Positions 60,225 through 64,000 of a stretch of 64,000 nucleotides of DNA are shown in pieces. The DNA comes from Bacillota bacterium (GTDB lineage Bacteria > Bacillota > Sulfobacillia > DUSP01 > JBFMCS01). Location: positions 1-64,000 of the forward strand of contig JBFMCS010000032.1 of assembly GCA_040754315.1 (NCBI GenBank), read 5' to 3'. The translations under genes and the position numbers were made by a program. The notes under the pieces were generated by a model. It was given only the letters and a program-made list of their open reading frames with translations, was not told the DNA's origin and ran no database searches. Numbering within the stretch: position 1 is the first letter of the stretch; each line of letters opens with the position of its first letter.

Positions 60225-62987
60225 TTGGACTACAGCAGGACTCTTAACCTGCCCAAGACGGGTTTCCCCATGAAGGCGAACCTCCCTTCAAGGGAGCCGG
60301 AGATCCAGGCCAGGTGGAAGGAAGCGGACCTCTACAGCCGGATCCGCCAGAATCGCCAGGGGCGCCCCAAGTTCATCCTTCACGATGGCCCGCCCTATGC
60401 CAACGGTGACATACACATCGGGACTGCCCTTAACAAGGTTCTCAAGGACATGGTAGTGAAGTACGCGACAATGTCCGGGCATGACTCCCCCTATGTGCCC
60501 GGCTGGGATACGCACGGGCTTCCCATAGAGCACCAGGCGCTGAAGGCCCTGGGCATCGACCGCCATCACACCTCCCCCCTGGAACTCAGGGCCAGGTGCC
60601 GCGAGTTCGCCCTGAAGTACCAGGGGATCCAGAGAGAGCAGTTCCAGAGGCTCGGTGTCATAGGGGACTGGGACAACCCCTACCTTACGCTGGTGCCCCA
60701 GTACGAGGCCCGCCAGATACGGGTGTTCGGGAAGATGGCTGCCCAGGGGCACATATACAAAGGCCTGAAGCCTGTTTACTGGTGTGCCTCTTGTGAGACC
60801 GCCCTGGCCGAGGCCGAGGTGGAGTACGGTGACCGGGTATCCCCCTCTATCTACGTAAGGTTCCCCGTCAGGGACGGCAAAGGGCTCTTGCCCGAGGACG
60901 CCTACGTTGTAATCTGGACCACCACCCCATGGACGCTTCCGGCCAACATGGCCGTTTGCCTTCACCCGGATCTGGAGTACAGCCTAGTTATAACGGGCAA
61001 GGGGAAACTGCTGGTAGCCTCCGGGCTCCTGGAGGAGAACCTAGAGGCCATGGGCCTTGAGGGCGAGAAGATAGCCTCCTATTCCGGCCATGACCTGGAA
61101 GGGGTCGTGCTTGGCCATCCCTTCTACGATAGGAGTTCCCAGGTTGTCTTGGGGGATCACGTCAGCCTCGAGCAGGGTACCGGCTGTGTCCACACGGCCC
61201 CCGGCCATGGCGAGGAGGACTTCAACACGGGGGTGCAGTACGGCCTTGAGATACTCCAGCCCCTGGATGACCGTGGGGTGTTCACTGAGAAGGGCAGTCC
61301 CTTCACCGGACTCTTTTGCGAGGATGCCAACGGCGAGATCGTGAAGGTCCTGGAGGAGCGGGGGACTCTCATGGGCCAGGAGGAGATCCGTCACCAGTAT
61401 CCCCACTGCTGGAGATGCAAGGAACCCGTGCTCTTCCGGGCAACGGAGCAGTGGTTTGCCTCTATCGACAGGTTCAGGCAGGATGCCCTGAAGGCCATAG
61501 AGGATGTGAAGTGGATACCCCACTGGGGACGCGAGAGGATCCACAACATGGTGAAGGAGCGGCACGATTGGTGCATTTCCCGCCAGCGGGTCTGGGGGGT
61601 TCCCATCCCCGTATTCTACTGTGACGACTGCGGCGAGCCCTTGGCGGACCAGGGTATCATCGAACGGGTGGCGGATGTGTTCGAGAGGGAGGGGTCCGAT
61701 GCCTGGTTTGCCCGCCCGGCCGGGGACTTCCTGCCTGAGGGCTACCAGTGCCCAGGTTGCGAGGGGGGTTCCTTTAGCAAGGAAACGGACATCATGGACG
61801 TCTGGTTTGACAGTGGCACCAGCCATGCCGCCGTGCTGGAGACCCGGCCGGAGCTGGCTTGGCCTGCCGACCTGTACCTTGAGGGGTCGGACCAGCACCG
61901 GGGCTGGTTCCAGTCCTCGCTCCTGACGTCCACAGCCACCACGGGCCGGGCCCCCTACAGGGCTGTCCTCACCCATGGGTTCGTGGTGGACGGTGAGGGC
62001 AGGAAGATGTCCAAATCCCTGGGGAACACCGTGTCTCCCCAGGAGGTCATCAAGGAGTTCGGCGCCGATATCCTCAGGCTCTGGGTGGCCTCCGCTGACT
62101 ACCGGGGGGACATCCGCATCTCCCAGCTGATCCTCAGGCAGCTGGTGGAGGTCTACAGGAAGATCCGGAACACCTTCCGGTTCATCCTGGGAAACCTGTA
62201 CGACTTTGACCCCGCAACGGACGCTGTGGCCCTGGAGGACATGGAGGAACTGGACCAGTGGGCCCTGATGCGTATGGATGAGGTACTGGAGCGAGTTACC
62301 AGGGCATACGAGGACTACGAGTACCACATGCTCTACCATGCCGTTCACAACTTCTGTGTGCTGGACATGAGCTCGTTCTACCTTGACATAGCAAAGGACA
62401 GGCTCTACTGCTCACTGGCGGGCGCCCCAGGCCGGAGGGCTGCGCAGACCGTCATGTACAGGGTGGCCAGGGCCCTGGTGGGGATACTGGCCCCTGTATT
62501 GAGCCACACAGCGGAGGAGGTATGGGGCCATCTCCCCAAGGAGGCAGGGGACCCTGAGAGCGTTCACCTCACCGGCTGGCCTGTGCCCGCAGGGGTATCA
62601 CCGGAGGGGCTGAAGGAACGCTGGTCCCGGCTGGGTGCCGTGCGGGAGAAGGTCTCCCGCTCCCTGGAAGAGGCCCGGGCCAAGAAGGCCATAGGCAGTT
62701 CCCTGGAGGCCAGGGTAACCCTGGGCGCCGGACCGGAGCTGCGGGAGTTTCTCCAAGCCTACCTGCCCCAGTTACCCGGCCTCTTCCTGGTGTCTCAGGT
62801 GGAGATGGTTGATGCCCCTGACCTCCAGGTAGCCGTGGACAGGGCCGGTGGGGAAAAGTGCTCGCGGTGCTGGATCTACGGGGAAGACGTAGGGGAAGAC
62901 CGCGAATACCCCGGCACCTGCCGGAGGTGTGCCGCTGTACTCGGGCGGCAGGGGGCCAAACCGGAGGGGGAGGGGACCTTTGCCTGA
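60225..62987 (+). CDS. ileS: isoleucyl-tRNA synthetase
   Basis: This class I synthetase charges tRNA-Ile. The HIGH motif is in PPYANGDIHIGTALNK (~residue 63), the editing domain follows, KMSKS is at RKMSKSLGN (~593), and the C-terminal zinc motif has four cysteines in KCSRCWIYG and GTCRRCAAVL. TTG 60225 is eight bases after GGAGG and gives the canonical N-terminus DYSRTLNLPKTGFPMKANLP; an ATG at 60210 is in frame but poorly placed. The length (920 residues) is usual. There is no room for a T-box leader, only about 45 bases of spacer. Confidence 0.96.
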   Translation: MDYSRTLNLPKTGFPMKANLPSREPEIQARWKEADLYSRIRQNRQGRPKFILHDGPPYANGDIHIGTALNKVLKDMVVKYATMSGHDSPYVPGWDTHGLPIEHQALKALGIDRHHTSPLELRARCREFALKYQGIQREQFQRLGVIGDWDNPYLTLVPQYEARQIRVFGKMAAQGHIYKGLKPVYWCASCETALAEAEVEYGDRVSPSIYVRFPVRDGKGLLPEDAYVVIWTTTPWTLPANMAVCLHPDLEYSLVITGKGKLLVASGLLEENLEAMGLEGEKIASYSGHDLEGVVLGHPFYDRSSQVVLGDHVSLEQGTGCVHTAPGHGEEDFNTGVQYGLEILQPLDDRGVFTEKGSPFTGLFCEDANGEIVKVLEERGTLMGQEEIRHQYPHCWRCKEPVLFRATEQWFASIDRFRQDALKAIEDVKWIPHWGRERIHNMVKERHDWCISRQRVWGVPIPVFYCDDCGEPLADQGIIERVADVFEREGSDAWFARPAGDFLPEGYQCPGCEGGSFSKETDIMDVWFDSGTSHAAVLETRPELAWPADLYLEGSDQHRGWFQSSLLTSTATTGRAPYRAVLTHGFVVDGEGRKMSKSLGNTVSPQEVIKEFGADILRLWVASADYRGDIRISQLILRQLVEVYRKIRNTFRFILGNLYDFDPATDAVALEDMEELDQWALMRMDEVLERVTRAYEDYEYHMLYHAVHNFCVLDMSSFYLDIAKDRLYCSLAGAPGRRAAQTVMYRVARALVGILAPVLSHTAEEVWGHLPKEAGDPESVHLTGWPVPAGVSPEGLKERWSRLGAVREKVSRSLEEARAKKAIGSSLEARVTLGAGPELREFLQAYLPQLPGLFLVSQVEMVDAPDLQVAVDRAGGEKCSRCWIYGEDVGEDREYPGTCRRCAAVLGRQGAKPEGEGTFA

Positions 62988-63285
62988 GGCAGGCGATGAG
63001 GGACAGAACACGAGGATCACCAGGGCCCTCTTGGAGGTCTCAAGGCAACTTGAGAGGTCCAAGATAGCTGAGTACGTGACCCTCCTGAACACGCCGGGCC
63101 GCCTCATATACCTGAACTTCCTTGCGGGCATCGCCCGGGGCGTGGGGTTTGCCGTTGGCGCTAGCGTCCTGGCGGCGCTTCTCATCTACTTCCTCCAGAG
63201 GAGTTTCGTTGTCAACCTGCCCATCATCGGCGGGTTTATCGCCCAGATCGTAGAAATTGTGCTCCAGCAGCTGCGTGCGAGGTGA
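62980..63285 (+). CDS. DUF5665-like small membrane protein
   Basis: This 101-residue protein has a basic, helical N-terminal half (ALLEVSRQLERSKIAEYVTLL), then the segment PGRLIYLNFLAGIARGVGFA and one or two hydrophobic helices. It resembles the DUF5665 family of Bacillota. TTG 62980 follows GGAGGGG and overlaps the end of ileS by eight bases. The function is unknown. Confidence 0.78.
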   Translation: MPEAGDEGQNTRITRALLEVSRQLERSKIAEYVTLLNTPGRLIYLNFLAGIARGVGFAVGASVLAALLIYFLQRSFVVNLPIIGGFIAQIVEIVLQQLRAR

Positions 63286-63734
63286 GGCACTTGCTCACGC
63301 TGGGTTCAGCCCTGGCGGTGGTCCTTCTTGACCAGGTCAGCAAGGCAGCCATCTGGCTGGCGATGACCCCCGGCGAGTCCATCCCCGTCATTCCCGGCGT
63401 ATTTCACATTACCTACGTCCTCAATCCTGGGGTGGCCTTCGGGATGGCCCCGGGCGCCTCTGGCCTCCCCATCCTGGCATCCGCCGCGGCCATCATCGGT
63501 ATAATCCTGTTTCACAGGAGGGCCCGGGGGTGGATGCTCCGCGTTGGGCTGGGCCTGGCCATGGGCGGCGCCGCGGGGAACCTCGTGGACCGCCTGCGTT
63601 TTCAGGGGCATGTAGTAGACTTCCTTGACTTCAGGGTGTGGCCCGTGTTCAACTTCGCGGACAGCGCCCTGGTGGCCGCGGCAGGCCTCATCCTCTGGGA
63701 TACAATGAGGTCGGGAAAGGAGGACAGGCGCTGA
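63282..63734 (+). CDS. lspA: lipoprotein signal peptidase LspA
   Basis: This 150-residue, four-helix aspartic protease removes signal peptides from prolipoproteins. Visible motifs are VVLLDQVSKAAIW, the TYVLNPGVAFGM block and the catalytic aspartates in GNLVDRLRF and FNFADSAL. The GTG at 63282 overlaps the stop of the preceding gene. The stop overlaps the apparent CTG start of the pseudouridine synthase gene. Confidence 0.95.
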   Translation: MRHLLTLGSALAVVLLDQVSKAAIWLAMTPGESIPVIPGVFHITYVLNPGVAFGMAPGASGLPILASAAAIIGIILFHRRARGWMLRVGLGLAMGGAAGNLVDRLRFQGHVVDFLDFRVWPVFNFADSALVAAAGLILWDTMRSGKEDRR

Positions 63735-64000
63735 CCACCTACCGGGTTGGAAAAGAGGGTTTTGGCTCCCGCGCCGATACCTATGCATCAGGTGTCACAG
63801 GACTCAGCCGCTCCCGGATCCAGGGCCTTATAAGAAAGGGACTAGTGACCCTGAACGGCCGCAGGCTGCGCCCGTCCCACAGGCTCTCCCCCGGCGACAT
63901 GCTGGAGGTAACGGTGCCCGAGCCCCAGCCCCTTAACCTGGAACCTGACCCGATTGTCCTGGCAATCGTGTACGAAGACGACCACCTGCTGGTGGTGAAC
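63731..64000 (+). CDS. rluD: RluA/RluD-family pseudouridine synthase with S4 domain (partial, runs off window)
   Basis: The visible ~90 residues are an S4 RNA-binding domain (LSRSRIQGLIRKGLVTLNGRR, then PSHRLSPGDMLEVTVP) followed by the start of the catalytic domain (LAIVYEDDHLLVVN). This is the RluD/YlyB type, usually encoded after lspA. No ATG, GTG or TTG in frame lies near the start. GGAGG (63719-63723) is seven bases before CTG 63731, which overlaps the lspA stop as CTGA, so CTG is the likely initiator. The 3' end is beyond the window. Confidence 0.82.
   Translation, partial: MTTYRVGKEGFGSRADTYASGVTGLSRSRIQGLIRKGLVTLNGRRLRPSHRLSPGDMLEVTVPEPQPLNLEPDPIVLAIVYEDDHLLVVN

Noticed and set aside
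1-64000. CRISPR arrays, tRNA or rRNA genes
   Set aside because: I looked for regularly spaced repeats and for T-arm (GGTTCGA) contexts with matching acceptor stems. The few GGTTCGA occurrences do not fold as tRNA, and no repeat array or rRNA-like sequence was seen.

Overview
This window looks like the chromosome of a moderately high-GC, endospore-forming member of the Bacillota (Clostridia-like). The evidence is a full division and cell-wall (dcw) cluster that runs into spoIIGA-sigE, followed further on by sigG-spoIIR, plus a MurE with the diaminopimelate-type DNPR motif, a PASTA-bearing class B PBP, DivIVA proteins and many GTG/TTG starts behind strong Shine-Dalgarno sequences. The genus cannot be named from the sequence alone.

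Layout. (1) 1-7763: a sigma-54 activator (CBS-PAS-AAA-Fis), then a textbook -24/-12 promoter, a 43-residue membrane peptide, a sodium:solute symporter and hydantoinase/oxoprolinase subunits A and B. (2) 7764-10870: a scar with a transposase remnant and a decayed type III restriction-modification system, with a MNT/HEPN module embedded between the methylase and nuclease remnants (nucleotidyltransferase intact, HEPN toxin broken). (3) 10943-13664: a CofE-like (F420 gamma-glutamyl ligase family) protein with a large internal insert, and an S-component-like membrane protein. (4) 14100-17873: a BlaI-type repressor, M56 metalloprotease, MacB-like ABC transporter and an exported OB-fold-like protein, with a strong promoter, a palindromic operator at the expected start site and a terminator. 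(5) 17946-27044, minus strand: an unusual amino-acid cluster with a GntR/FCD regulator, three different saccharopine-dehydrogenase-like proteins, a DapF-fold epimerase, an Asp/Glu-racemase-fold enzyme, a guanidino-modifying enzyme and an NhaC antiporter. This is the best candidate for an undescribed pathway. (6) 27045-29086: transposase remnants flanking an intact HEPN/MNT pair. (7) 29087-32254: a QueG-like iron-sulfur protein, a membrane-anchored methyltransferase, a flippase-like membrane protein and a split DUF421 gene.

(8) 32425-51339: MraZ boxes, mraZ-rsmH-ftsL-spoVD/pbpB-murE-murF-mraY-ftsW/spoVE-murG-murC-murB-murA-ftsQ-ftsA-ftsZ-spoIIGA-sigE, with no murD. (9) 51340-53760: an insertion scar separating sigE from sigG. 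It holds a selA remnant, a HTH/MazF pair, a remnant of a sigma-54 activator and a YHS-domain peptide. (10) 53809-64000: a perfect sigma-F promoter, sigG, spoIIR, a PRC-barrel protein, pgeF, a HlyD-like protein, yggS, yggT, two divIVA-type genes, yggU, ileS, a DUF5665-like gene, lspA, and an rluD-type pseudouridine synthase that runs off the end and appears to start at CTG.

The dcw and sporulation genes work together: precursor synthesis (Mur enzymes, MraY, MurG), septal synthesis (FtsW, PBP, FtsL, FtsQ), the FtsZ/FtsA ring, and the sigma-E/sigma-G programme with its processing and signalling proteins (SpoIIGA, SpoIIR).
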